Source: Synchiropus splendidus (lineage: Eukaryota > Chordata > Actinopteri > Syngnathiformes > Callionymidae). Taken from it: 64,000 nucleotides of DNA. Position 1 is the first letter of the stretch. Each line of letters begins with the position of its first letter. A program made the position numbers and the translations under genes. The DNA is taken from the NCBI RefSeq assembly GCF_027744825.2, contig NC_071351.1:15947001-16011000 (forward strand), in the 5' to 3' direction. Below, in pieces: positions 1 through 12,962 of the stretch. Below the pieces are notes generated by a model. The model was not told where the DNA came from. It saw nothing but the letters and a program-made list of their open reading frames with translations, and made no database searches.

Positions 1-189
1 AGTTGCACATCAAAGCTAAGCTGTCTGAAGTGTTTTTCCAAAGTTATCAACATTATTGTTGTTGGGCGTTCCGGAACTCACCTTATCTCAGGCTGAAAAC
101 GCGTTTTCTGCATTGTGCCATAACTTCGCATGGAAGCTTCAGAACATGAAATTTTCACCTCCCACTATAGCAGAAAGGGTCTTTCTAGT

Positions 190-3100
190 AGTTGCACATC
201 AAATCTAAGCTGTCTGAAGTGTTTTTCCAAAGTTATCAACATTTTTATGTTTGGCGTTCAGGAATCGACCTTTTCTCAGGATTAAAAATAGTTTTCTGCA
301 TTGTCCCATGACTTTGCAGGGATGCTTCAGAACATGAAATTTTCACGTCCCACTATAGCAGAAAGTGTCTTTCTAGTAGTTGCACATCAAATCTAAGCTG
401 TCTGAAGTGTTTTTCGAAAGTTATCAACATTTTTATGTTTGGCGTTCCGGAACCCACCTTATCTCAACCTGAAAACGCATTTTCTGCATTGTACCATAAC
501 TTGCAGGGAAGCTTCAGAACATGAAATGTTCACCTCCCACTGTAGCAGAAAGGGTCTTTCTAGTAGTTGCACATCAAATCTAAGCTGTCTGAAGTGTTTT
601 TCGAAAGTTATCAACATTTTTATGTTTGGCGTTCCGGAACCCACCTTATCTCAAGCTGAAGACGTGTTTTCTGCATTGTGCCATTACTTTGCATGGAAGC
701 TTCCGAACATGAAATTTTAACCTCCCGCTATAGCAGAAAGGGTCTTTCTAGTAGTTGCACATCAAATCTAAGCTGTCTGATGTGTTTTTCCAATGTTATC
801 AACATTTTTATGTATGGCGTTCCGGATTCGACCTAATCTCAGGCTGAAAACGCGTTTTACGCATCGTGCCATAACTTTGCAGGGAAGCTTCAGAAAATGA
901 AATTTTCACCTTCCACAATAGGAGAAAGGGTCTTTCTAGTAGTTGCACATCAAATCTTAGCTGTCTGAAGTGTTTTTCCAAAGTTATCAACATTTTTATG
1001 TTTGGCGTTCCGGAATCGACCTTATCTCAGGCTGAAAACGCGTTTTCTGCATTGTGCCATAATTTTGCAGGGAAGCTTCAGAACATGAAATGTTCACCTC
1101 CCACTATAGCAGAAAGGGTCTTTCTAGTATTTGCACATCAAATCTAAGCTGTCTGAAGTGTTTTTCGAAAGTTATCAACATTTTTATGTTTGGCGTTCCG
1201 GAACTCACCTTATGTCAGGCTGAAAACGCGTTTCCTGCATTGTGCCACAACTTTGCATGGAAGCTTCAGAACATGAAATTTTCACCTCCCACTATAGCAG
1301 AAAGGGTCTTTCTAGTAGTTGCACATCAAATCTAAGCTGTCTGAAGTGTTTTTCCAAAGTTATCAACATTTTTATGTTTGGCGTTCCGGAACCCACCTTA
1401 TCTCAAGCTGAAAACGCGTTTTCTGCATTGAGCCATAACTTTGCAAGGAAGCTTCAGAACATGAAATGTTCACCTCCCACGATAGCAGAAAGGGTCTTTC
1501 GAGCAGTTGCACATCAAATCTAAGCAGTCTCAAGTGTTTTTCGAAAGTTATCAACATTTTTTTGGTTTGGCGTTCCAGAATTGACCTTATCTCAGGCTGA
1601 AAACGCGTTGTCTGCATTGTGCCATAACTTTGCATGGAAGCTTCAGAACTTGAAATGTTCACCTCCCACTATAGCAGAAAGGGTCTTTCGAGCAGTTGCA
1701 CATCAAATCTAAGTTGTCTGAAGTGTTTTTCGAAAGTTATCAACATTTTTTTGTTTTGGCGTTCCAGAATCGACCTTATCTCAGGCTGAAAAGCGTTGTC
1801 TGCGTTGTGCAATAACTTTGCATGGAAGCTTCAGAACATGAAATTTTAACCTCCCACTATAGCAGAAAGGGTCTTTCTAGTAGTTGCACATCAAATCTAA
1901 GCTGTCTGATGTGTTTTTCCAAAGTTATCAACATTTTTATGTTTGGCGTTCCGGAATCGACCTTATCTCAGGCTGAAAACGCGTTTTCTGAATTGTGCCA
2001 TAACTTTGCAGGGAAGCTTCAGAACATGAAATTTTCACCTCCCACTATAGCAGAAAGGGTCTTTCTAGTAGTTGCACATCAAATCTAAGCTGTCTGAAGT
2101 GTTTTTCCAAAGTTATCAACATTTTTATGTTTGGTGTTCCGGAATCGACCTTATATCGGGCTAAAGACGCGTTTTACGCATTGTGCCATAACTTTGCAGG
2201 GAAGCCTCAGAACATGAAAATGTTCACCTCCCACTATAGTGGAAAGGGTCTTTCTAGTAGTTGCACATCAAATCTAAGCTGTCTGATGTGTTTTTCCAAA
2301 GTTATCAACATTTTTATGTTTGGCGTTCCGGAATAGACCTTATCTCAGGCTGAAAACGCGTTTTACGCATTGTGCCATAACTTTGCAGGGAAGCTTCAGA
2401 AAATGAAATTTTAACCTCCCACTATAGCAGAATGGGTCTTTCTAGTAGTTGCACATCAAATCTAAGCTGTCTGATGTGTTTTTCCAAAGTTATCAACATT
2501 TTTATATATGGCGTTCCGGAATCGACCTTACCTCAGGCTCAAAACACGTTTTACGCATTGTGCCATAACTTTGCAGGGAAGCTTCAGAAAATGAATTTTT
2601 CACCTCCCACTATAGGAGAAAGGGTCTTTCTAGTAGTTGCACATCAAATCTGAGCTGTCTGAAGTGTTTTTCCAAAGTTATCAACATTTTTATGTTTGGC
2701 GTTCCGGAACCCACCTTATCTCAAGCTGAAAACGCGTTTTCTGCATTGTGCCTTAACTTTGCAGGGAAGCTTCAGAACATGAAATGTTCACCTCGCACTA
2801 TAGCAGAAAGGGTCATTCTAGTAGTTGCACATCAAATCTAAGCTGTCTGAAGTGTTTTTCCAAAGTTATCAACATTTTTATGTTTGGGGTTCCGAAATCG
2901 AACTAATCTCAGGATGAAAAATCGTTTTCTGCATTGTCCCATAACTTTGCAGGGAAGCTTCAGAACATGAAATTTTCACATCCCACTATAGCAGAAAGGG
3001 TCTTTCTAGTATTTGCACATCAAATCTAAGCTGTCTGAAGTGTTTTCGAAAGTTATCAACATTTTATGTTTGGCGTTCCAGAACCCACCTTATCTCATGC

Positions 3101-3785
3101 TGAAAACGTGTTTTCTGCATTGTGCCATAACTTTGCAGGGAAGCTTCAGAACATGAAATTTTCACGTCCCACGATAGCAGAATGGGTCTTTCTAGTAGTT
3201 GCACATCAAATCTCAGCTGTCTGAAGTGTTTTTCCAAAGTTATCAACATTTTTATGTTTGGCGTTCCGGAACTCACCTTATCTCAAGCTGAAAACGCGTT
3301 TTCTGCATTGTGCCATAACTTTGCAGGGAACCTTTAGAACATGAAATTTTAACGTCCCACTATAGCAGAAAGGGTCTTTCTAGTAGTTGCACATCAAATC
3401 TAAGCTGTCCGATGTGTTTTTCCAAAGTTATCAACATTTTTATGTTTGGCGTTCCGGAATCGACCTTATCTCAGGCTGAAATCGCGTTTTACGCATTGTG
3501 CCATAACTTTGCAGGGAAGCTTCAGAACATGAAATTTTCACGTTCCACTATAGCAGAAAGGGTCTTTCTAGTAGTTGCACATCAAATCTAAGCTGTCTGA
3601 AGTGTTTTCCGAAAGTTATCAACGTTTTTATGTTTGGCGTTCCGGAATCGACCTTATCTCAGGCTGAACACGCGTTTTACGCATTGTGCCATAACTATGC
3701 AGGGAACCTTAAGAACATGAAATTTTCACGTCCCACTATAGCAGAAAGGGTCCTTCTAGTAGTTGCACATTAAATCTAAGCTGTC
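190..3785 (+). repeat. Segmental duplication, left copy (about 19 monomers)
   Basis: This stretch matches 6,018-9,235 monomer by monomer and shares rare variants. Examples are GGCGTTCAGGAATCG (253 and 6,081), GGATTCGACCTAATC, the GTTTCCTGCATTG monomer near 1,230, TTTTATATATGG near 2,510, CTCGCACTATAG near 2,792, CTGTCCGATG near 3,407 and TTGCACATTAAATC near 3,764. The offset is not constant. It falls from 5,828 bp (31 monomers) to about 5,640 (30) to about 5,453 (29), so whole monomers were gained or lost after or during duplication. Scattered single-base differences show it is older than the 15-monomer pair downstream. Confidence 0.85.
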
Positions 3786-6017
3786 TGAAGTGTTGTTCCA
3801 AAGTTATCAACATTTTTACGTTGGGCGTTTCGGAAACCACCTTATCTCTGGCTGAAAACGCGTTTTCTGCATTGTGCCATAACTTTGCATGGAAGCTTTC
3901 GAACATGAAATTTTAACCTCCCACTATAGGAGAAAGGGTCTTTCTAGTAGTTGCACATCAAATCTAAGCTGTCTGAAGTGTTTTTCCATAGTTATCAACA
4001 TTTTTATGTTTGGCGTTCCGGAACCCACCTTATCTCAAGCAGAAAACGCGTTTTCTGCATTGTGCCTTAACTTTGCATGGAAGCTTCCGAACATGAAATT
4101 TTAACCTCCCACTATAGCAGAAAGGGTCTTTCTCGTAGTTGCACATCAAATCTAAGCTGTCTGAAGTGTTTTTTCAAAGTTATCAACATTTTTATGTTTG
4201 GCGTTCCGGAACCCACCTTATCTCAAGCTGAAAACGCGTTTTCTGCATTGTGCCATAACTTTGCAGGGAAGCTTCAGAAAATGAAATTTTCACCTCCCAC
4301 TATAGCAGAAAGGGTCTTTGTAGTAGTTGCACATCACATCTAAGCTGTCTGAAGTGTTTTTCCAAAGTTATCAACATTTTTATGTTTGGCGTTCCGGAAT
4401 CGACCATATCTCAGGATGAAAAATCGTTTTCTGCATTGTCCCATAACTTTGCAGGGAAGCTTCAGAACGTGAAATTTTAACCTCCCACTATAGCAGAAAG
4501 GGTCTTTCTAGTATTTGCACATCAAATCTTAGCTGTCTGAAGTGTTTTTCAAAAGTTATCAACATTTATATGTTTGGCGTTCCGGAACCCACCTTATCTC
4601 AAGCTGAAAACGCATTTTCTGCATTGTGCCATAACTTTGCAGGGAAGCTTCAGAACATGAAATTTTCACGTCCCACTATAGCAGAAAGGGTCTTTCTAGT
4701 AGTTGCACATCAAATCTAAGCTGTCTGAAGTGTTTTTCCAAAGTTATCAACATATTTATGTTTGGCGTACCGGAACCCACCTAATCTCAAGCTGAAAACG
4801 CGTTTTCTGCATTGTGCCATAACTTTGCAGGGAAGCTTCAGAATATGAAATGTTCACCTCCCACTATAGCAGAAAGGGTCTTTCTAGTAGTTGCACATCA
4901 AATCTAAGCTGTCTGAAGTGTTTTTCGAAAGTTATCAACATTTTTATGTTTGGCGTTCCGGAATCGACCTTATCTCAGGATGAAAATTCGTTTTCTGCAT
5001 TGTCCCACAACTTTCCATCGGAAGCTTCAGAACATGAAATTTTGACCTCCCACTATAGCAGAAAGGGTCTTTCTGGTAGTTGCACATCAAATCTAAGCTG
5101 TCTGAAGTGTTTTTCGAAAGTTATCAACATTTTTATGTTTGGCGTTCCGGAACCCACCTTATCTCAAGCTGAAAACGCGTTTTCTGCATTGTGCCATAAC
5201 TTTGGAGGGAAGCTTCAGAACTTGAAATGTTCGCCTCCCACTAAAGCAGAAAGCGTCTTTCGAGTAGTTGCAGATCAAATCTAAGCTGTCTGATGTGTTT
5301 TTCCACAGTTATCAACATTTTTATGTATGGCGTTCCGGAATCGACCTTATCTCAGGCTGAAAACGCGTTTTCTGCATTGTGCCATAACTTTGCAGTGAAT
5401 CTTTAGAACATGAAATTTTCACCTCCCACTATAGCAGAAAGGGTCTTTCTAGTAGTTGCACATCAAATCTAAGCTGTCTGATGTGTTTTTCCAAAGTTAT
5501 CAACATTTTTGTGTTTGGCGTTCCGGAACCCACCTTATCTCAGGCTGAAAACGCGTTTTCGGCATTGTGCCATAACTTTGCAGGGAAGCTTCAGAACATG
5601 AAATTTTCACCTCCCACTATAGCAGAAAGGGTCTTTCTAGTAGTTGCACATCAAATCTAAGCTGTCTGAAGTGTTTTTCGAAAGTTATCAACATTTTTAT
5701 GTTTGGCGTTCCGGAATCGACCTTATCTCAAGCTGAAAACACGTTTTCTGCATTGTGCCATAACTTTGGAGGGAAGCTTCAGAATATGAAATGTTCACCT
5801 CCCACTATAGCAGAAAGGGTCTTTCTAGTAGTTGCACATCAAATCTAAGCTGTCTGAAGTGTTTTTCCAATGTTATCAACATTTTTATGTTTGGCGTTCC
5901 GGAATCGACCTTATCTTTGGCTGAAAACGCGTTTTACACATTGTGCAATAACTTTGCTGGGAAGCTTCAGAACATGAAATGTTCACCTCCCACTATAGTA
6001 GAAAGGGTCTTTCTAGT
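3786..6017 (+). repeat. Family-A monomers between the two segmental copies
   Basis: About 12 family-A monomers of mixed variant type, including GGATGAAAA/CATTGTCCC types near 4,410 and 4,980. One monomer near 5,010 carries an extra base in CTTTCCATCGGAAGC, which puts two neighbouring monomers in the same reading frame and creates a 144-codon open frame. Nothing other than satellite is present. Confidence 0.85.
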
Positions 6018-9000
6018 AGTTGCACATCAAATGTAAGCTGTCTGAAGTGTTTTTCCAAAGTTATCAACATTTTTATGTTTGGCGTTCAGGAATCGACCTT
6101 TTCTCAGGATTAAAAATCGTTTTCTGCATTGTCCCATGACTTTGCAGGGAAGCTTCAGAACATGAAATTTTCACCTCCCACTATAGCAGAAAGGGTCTTT
6201 CTAGTATTTGCATATCAAATCTAAGCTGTCTGAAGTGTTTTTCGAAAGTTATCAACATTTTTATGTTTGGCGTTCCGGAAGCCACGTTATCTCAAGCTGA
6301 AAACGCGTTTTCTGCATTGTGCCATAACTTTGCAGGGAAGCTTCAGAACATGAAATTTTAACCTCCCGCTATAGCAGAAAGGGTCTTTGTAGTAGTTGCA
6401 TATCAAATCTAAGCTGTCTGATGTGTTTTTCCAATGTTATCAACATTTTTATGTATGGCGTTCCGGATTCGACCTAATCTCAGGTTGAAAACGCGTTTTA
6501 CGCATTGTGCCATAGCTTTGCAGGGAACCTTTAGAACATGAAATTTTAACCTCCCACTATAGCAGAAAGGGTCTTTCTAGTAGTTGCACATCAACTTTAA
6601 GCTGTCTGATGTGTTTTTCCAAAGTTATCAACATTTTTATGTTAGGCGTTCCGGAATCGACCTTATCTCAGGCTGAAAACGCATTTTACGCATCGTGCCA
6701 TAACTTTGCAGGGAAGCTTCAGAAAATGAAATTTTCACCTCCCACAATAGGAGAAAGGGTCTTTCTAGTAGTTGCACATCAAATCTTAGCTGTCTGAAGT
6801 GTTTTTCCAAAGTTATCAACATTTTTATGTTGGGCGTTCCGGAACTCACCTTATCTCAGGCTGAAAACGCGTTTCCTGCATTGTGCCACAACTTTGCATG
6901 GAAGCTTCAGAACATGAAATTTTCACCTCCCACTATAGCAGAAAGGGTCTTTCGAGCAGTTGCACATCAAATCTAAGCAGTCTGAAGTGTTTTTCGAAAG
7001 TTATCAACATTTTTTTGGTTTGGCGTTCCAGAATTGACCTTATCTCAGGCTGAAAACGCGTTGTCTGCATTGTGCCATAATTTTGCATGGAAGCTTCAGA
7101 ACATGAAATGTTCACCTCCCACTATAGCAGAAAGGGTCTTTCGAGCAGTTGCACATCAAATCTAAGTTGTCTGAAGTGTTTTTCGAAAGTTATCAACATT
7201 TTTTTGTTTTGGCGTTCCAGAATCGACCTTATCTCAGGCTGAAAAGCGTTGTCTGCATTGTGCCATAACTTTGCATGGAAGCTTCAGAACATGAAATTTT
7301 AACCTCCCACTATAGCAGAAAGGGTCTTTCTAGTAGTTGCACATCAAATCTAAGCTGTCTGATGTGTTTTTCCAAAGTTATCAACATTTTTATGTTTGGC
7401 GTTCCGGAATCGACCTTATCTCAGGCTGAAAACGCGTTTTCTGCATTGTGCCATAACTTTGCAGGGAAGCTTCAGAACATGAAATTTTCACCTCCCACTA
7501 TAGCAGAAAGGGTCTTTCTAGTAGTTGCACATCAAATCTAAGCTGTCTGAAGTGTTTTTCCAAAGTTATCAACATTTTTATGTTTGGTGTTCCGGAATCG
7601 ACCTTATCTCGGGCTAAAGACGTGTTTTACGCATTGTGCCATAACTTTGCAGGGAAGCCTCAGAACATGAAAATGTTCACCTCCCACTATAGTGGAAAGG
7701 GTCTTTCTTGTAGTTGCACATCAAATCTAAGCTGTCTGATGTGTTTTTCCAAAGTTATCAACATTTTTATGTTTGGCGTTCCGGAATAGACCTTATCTCA
7801 GGCTGAAAACGCGTTTTACGCATTGTGCCATAACTTTGCAGGGAAGCTTCAGAAAATGAAATTTTAACCTCCCACTATAGCAGAATGGGTCTTTCTAGTA
7901 GTTGCACATCAAATCTAAGCTGTCTGATGTGTTTTTCCAAAGTTATCAACATTTTTATATATGGCGTTCCGGAATCGACCTTACCTCAGGCTCAAAACAC
8001 GTTTTACGCATTGTGCCATAACTTTGCAGGGAAGCTTCAGAAAATGAATTTTTCACCTCCCACTATAGGAGAAAGGGTCTTTCTAGTAGTTGCACATCAA
8101 ATCTGAGCTGTCTGAAGTGTTTTTCCAAAGTTATCAACATTTTTATGTTTGGCGTTCCGGAACCCACCTTATCTCAAGCTGAAAACGCGTTTTCTGCATT
8201 GTGCCTTAACTTTGCAGGGAAGCTTCAGAACATGAAATGTTCACCTCGCACTATAGCAGAAAGGGTCATTCTAGTAGTTGCACATCAAATCTAAGCTGTC
8301 TGAAGTGTTTTTCCAAAGTTATCAACATTTTTATGTTTGGCGTTCCGAAATCGAACTAATCTCAGGATGAAAAATCGTTTTCTGCATTGTCCCATAACTT
8401 TGCAGGGAAGCTTCAGAACATGAAATTTTCACATCCCACTATAGCAGAAAGGTTCTTTCTAGTAGTTGCACATCAAATCTCAGCTGTCTGAAGTGTTTTT
8501 CCAAAGTTATCAACATTTTATGTTTGGCGTTCCAGAACCCACCTTATCTCATGCTGAAAACGTGTTTTCTGCATTGTGCCATAACTTTGCAGGGAAGCTT
8601 CAGAACATGAAATTTTCACGTCCCACGATAGCAGAATGGGTCTTTCTAGTAGTTGCACATCAAATCTCAGCTCTCTGAAGTGTTTTTCCAAAGTTATCAA
8701 CATTTTTATGTTTGGCGTTCCGGAACCCACCTTATCTCAAGCTGAAAACGCATTTTCTGCATTGTGCCATAACTTTGCAGGGAACCTTTAGAACATGAAA
8801 TTTTAACGTCCCACTATAGCAGAAAGGGTCTTTCTAGTAGTTGCACATCAAATCTAAGCTGTCCGATGTGTTTTTCCAAAGTTATCAACATTTTTATGTT
8901 TGGCGTTCCGGAATCGACCTTATCTCAGGCTGAAATCGCGTTTTACGCATTGTGCCATAACTTTGCAGGGAAGCTTCAGAACATGAAATTTTCACGTTCC

Positions 9001-9235
9001 ACTATAGCAGAAAGGGTCTTTCTAGTAGTTGCACATCAAATCTAAGCTGTCTGAAGTGTTTTCCGAAAGTTATCAACGTTTTTATGTTTGGCGTTCCGGA
9101 ATCGACCTTATCTCAGGCTGAACACGCGTTTTACGCATTGTGCCATAACTTTGCAGGGAACCTTTAGAACATGAAATTTTCACCTCCCACTATAGCAGAA
9201 AGGGTCCTTCTCGTAGTTGCACATTAAATCTAAGC
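6018..9235 (+). repeat. Segmental duplication, right copy (about 17 monomers)
   Basis: Second copy of the 190-3,785 segment, about two monomers shorter. One missing monomer corresponds to the left-copy monomer near 1,330-1,515, so the run of TCTTTCGAGCAG followed by TTTTTTTGGTTTGG is reached directly at about 6,950. The match ends near the shared TTGCACATTAAATC at about 9,220. Confidence 0.85.
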
Positions 9236-10141
9236 TGTCTGAAGTGTTTTTCCAAAGTTATCAACATTTTTATGTTTGGCGTTCCGGAACACACCTTATC
9301 TCCAGCTGAAAACGCGTTTTCTGCATTGTGCCATAACTTTGCAGGGAAGCTTCAGAAAATGAAATTTTCACCTCCCACTATAGCAGAAAGGGTCTTTCTA
9401 GTAGTTGCACATCAAATCTAAGCCGTCTGAAGTGTTTTTCCAAAGTTATCAACATTTTTATGTTTGGCGTTCCGGAATCGACCTTATCTCAGGCTGAAAA
9501 CGCGTTTTACGCTTTGTGCCATAACTTTGCAGGGAAGCTTCAGAAAATGAAATTTTCACCTCCCACTATAGCAGGAAGGGTTTTTCTAGTAGTTGCACAT
9601 CAACACTAAGCTGTATGAAGTGTTTTTCCAAAGTTATCAACATTTTTTTGTTTGGCGTTCCAGAATCGACCTAATCTCAGGCTGAAAACGCGTTGTCTGC
9701 ATTGTGCCATAACTTTGCATGGAAGCTTCCGAACATGAAATTTTAACCTCCCGCTATGGCAGAAAGGGTCTTTCTAGTAGTTGCACATCAAATCTAAGCT
9801 GTCTGATGTGTTTTTCCAACGTTATCAACATTTTTATGTATGGCGTTCCAGAATCGACCTTATCTCAGGCTGAAAACACGTCTGCATTGTGCCATAACTT
9901 TGCATGGAAGCTTCCGAACATGAAATGTTCACCTCCCACTATAGCAGAAAGTGTCTTTCCAGTAGTTGCACAACAAATCTAAGCTGTCTGAAGTGTTTTT
10001 CCAAAGTTATCAACATTTTTATGTTTGGCGTTCCGGAATCGACCTTATCTCAGGATGAAAAATCGTTTTCTGCATTGTCCCATAACTTTGCAGGGAAGCT
10101 TCAGAACATGAAATTTTCACGTCCCACTATAGCAGAAAGGG
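9236..10141 (+). repeat. Family-A monomers preceding the 15-monomer pair
   Basis: About five family-A monomers. Several diagnostic variants here reappear inside the following 15-monomer block: GAACACACCTTATCTCCAGC near 9,289, GCAGGAAGGGTTTTTC at 9,571 and TTGCACATCAACAC near 9,593. They recur about 1,502 bp (8 monomers) downstream, so the 15-monomer block was assembled partly from this neighbourhood. A 3-bp shortening (GAAAACACGTCTGC) lies near 9,865. Confidence 0.8.
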
Positions 10142-12962
10142 TCTTTCTAGTATTTGCACATCAAATATAAGCTGTCTGAAGTGTTTTTCCAAAGTTATCA
10201 ACATTTTTATGTATGGCGTTCCAGAATCGACCTTATCTCAGGCTGAAAACGCGTTGTCTGCATTGTGCCATAACTTTGCAGGGAACCTTTAGAACATGAA
10301 ATTTTAACGTCCCACTATAGCAGAAAGGGTCTTTCTAGTAGTTGCACATCAAATCTAAGCTGTCCGATGTGTTTTTCCAAAGTTATCAACATTTTTATGT
10401 TTGGCGTTCCGGAATCGACCTTATCTCAGGCTGAAATCGCGTTTTACGCATTGTGCCATAACTTTGCAGGGAAGCTTCAGAACATGAAATTTTCACGTTC
10501 CACTATAGCAGAAAGGGTCTTTCTAGTAGTTGCACATCAAATCTAAGCTGTCTGAAGTGTTTTCCGAAAGTTATCAACGTTTTTATGTTTGGCGTTCCGG
10601 AATCGACCTTATCTCAGGCTGAACACGCGTTTTACGCATTGTGCCATAACTTTGCAGGGAACCTTTAGAACATGAAATTTTCACCTCCCACTATAGCAGA
10701 AAGGAGTCCTTCTCGTAGTTGCACATTAAATCTAAGCTGTCTGAAGTGTTTTTCCAAAGTTATCAACATTTTTATGTTTGGCGTTCCGGAACACACCTTA
10801 TCTCCAGCTGAAAACGCGTTTTCTGCATTGTGCCATAACTTTGCAGGGAAGCTTCAGAAAATGAAATTTTCACCTCCCACTATAGCAGAAAGGGTCTTTC
10901 TAGTAGTTGCACATCAAATCTAAGCCGTCTGAAGTGTTTTTCCAAAGTTATCAACATTTTTATGTTTGGCGTTCCGGAATCGACCTTATCTCAGGCTGAA
11001 AACGCGTTTTACGCTTTGTGCCATAACTTTGCAGGGAAGCTTCAGAAAATGAAATTTTCACCTCCCACTATAGCAGGAAGGGTTTTTCTAGTAGTTGCAC
11101 ATCAACACTAAGCTGTATGAAGTGTTTTTCCAAAGTTATCAACATTTTTTTGTTTGGCGTTCCAGAATCGACCTTATCTCAGGCTGAAATCGCGTTTTAC
11201 GCATTGTGCCATAACTTTGCAGGGAAGCTTCAGAACATGAAATTTTCACGTTCCACTATAGCAGAAAGGGTCTTTCTAGTAGTTGCACATCAAATCTAAG
11301 CTGTCTGAAGTGTTTTCCGAAAGTTATCAACGTTTTTATGTTTGGCGTTCCGGAATCGACCTTATCTCAGGCTGAACACGCGTTTTACGCATTGTGCCAT
11401 AACTTTGCAGGGAACCTTTAGAACATGAAATTTTCACCTCCCACTATAGCAGAAAGGGTCCTTCTCGTAGTTGCACATTAAATCTAAGCTGTCTGAAGTG
11501 TTTTTCCAAAGTTATCAACATTTTTATGTTTGGCGTTCCGGAACACACCTTATCTCCAGCTGAAAACGCGTTTTCTGCATTGTGCCATAACTTTGCATGG
11601 AAGCTTCCGAACATGAAATGTTCACCTCCCACTATAGCAGAAAGTGTCTTTCCAGTAGTTGCACAACAAATCTAAGCTGTCTGAAGTGTTTTTCCAAAGT
11701 TATCAACATTTTTATGTTTGGCGTTCCGGAATCGACCTTATCTCAGGATGAAAAATCGTTTTCTGCATTGTCCCATAACTTTGCAGGGAAGCTTCAGAAC
11801 ATGAAATTTTCACGTCCCACTATAGCAGAAAGGGTCTTTCTAGTATTTGCACATCAAATATAAGCTGTCTGAAGTGTTTTTCCAAAGTTATCAACATTTT
11901 TATGTATGGCGTTCCAGAATCGACCTTATCTCAGGCTGAAAACGCGTTGTCTGCATTGTGCCATAACTTAGCATGGAAGTTTTCGAACATGAAATTTTAA
12001 CCTCCCACTATAGCAAAAAGGGTCTTTCTAGTAGTTGCACATCAAATCTAAGCTGTCTGAAGTGTTTTTCCATAGTTATCAACATTTTTATTTTTGGCGT
12101 TCCGGAATCGACCTTATCTCAGGCTGAAAACGCGTATTACGCATTGTGCCATAACTTTGCAGGGAAGCTTCAGAAAATTACATTTTCACCTCCCACTATA
12201 GCAGAAAGGGTCTTTCTAGTAGTTGCACATCAAATCTAAGTTGTCTGAAGTGTTTTTCGAAAGTTATCAACATTTTTTTGTTTGGCGTTCCAGAATCGAC
12301 CTTATCTCAGGCTGAAAACGCGTTGTCTGCATCGTGCCATAACTTTGCATGGAAGCTTCCGAACATGAAATTTTAACCTGCCGATATGGCAAAAAGGGTC
12401 TTTCTAGTAGTTGCACATCAAATCTAAGCTGTCTGATGCGTTTTTCCAAAGTTATCAACATTTTTATGTATGGCGTTCCGTAATCGACCTTATCTCAGGA
12501 TGAAAAATCGTTTTCTGCATTGTCCCATAACTTTGCAGGGAAGCTTCAGAACGTGACATTTTCACGTCCCACTATAGCAGAAAGGGTCTTTCTAGTATTT
12601 GCACATCAAATCTAAGCTGTCTGAAGTGTTTTTCGGAAGTCATCAACATTTACATGTTTGGCGTTCCGGAACCCACCTAATCTCAAGCTGAAAACGCATT
12701 TTCTGCATTGTGCCATAACTTTGCAGGGAAGCTTCAGAACATGAAATTTTCACGTCCCAATATAGCAGAAAGGGTCTTTCTAGTAGTTGCACATCAAATC
12801 TAAGCTGTTTGAAGTGTTTTTCGAAAGTTATCAACATTTTTATGTTTGGCGTTCCGGAATCGACCTTATCTCAGGATGAAAACTCGTTTTCTGCATTGTC
12901 CCATAACTTTGCATGGAAGCTTTCGAACATGAAATTTTAACCTCCCACTATAGCAGAAAGGG
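10142..12962 (+). repeat. 15-monomer higher-order repeat, copy 1 (2,821 bp)
   Basis: Every base compared matches the next 2,821 bp, including private markers: the 1-bp insertion AAAGGAGTCC (10,702 and 13,523), ATTACATTTTCACC, CTGCCGATATGGC, GGAAGTCATCAACATTTACA and CAATATAGCAG. The start is set where homology begins: TCTTTCTAGTATTTGC at 10,142 aligns with 12,963, while upstream flanks differ (TTTTCACGTCCC against TTTTAACCTCCC). A four-monomer repeat is nested inside, since CTGAAATCGCG at 10,431 recurs at 11,184. Confidence 0.92.

Noticed and set aside
4850..5284. Open frames of 60-160 codons on both strands, including a recurrent predicted peptide containing NIFMFGVPE
   Set aside because: They are the same monomer read in successive frames. 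They end at the TAA in CAAATCTAAG, change frame each monomer because 188 is not a multiple of three, and extend only where a chance indel restores frame. No promoter, conserved start context or domain is visible.
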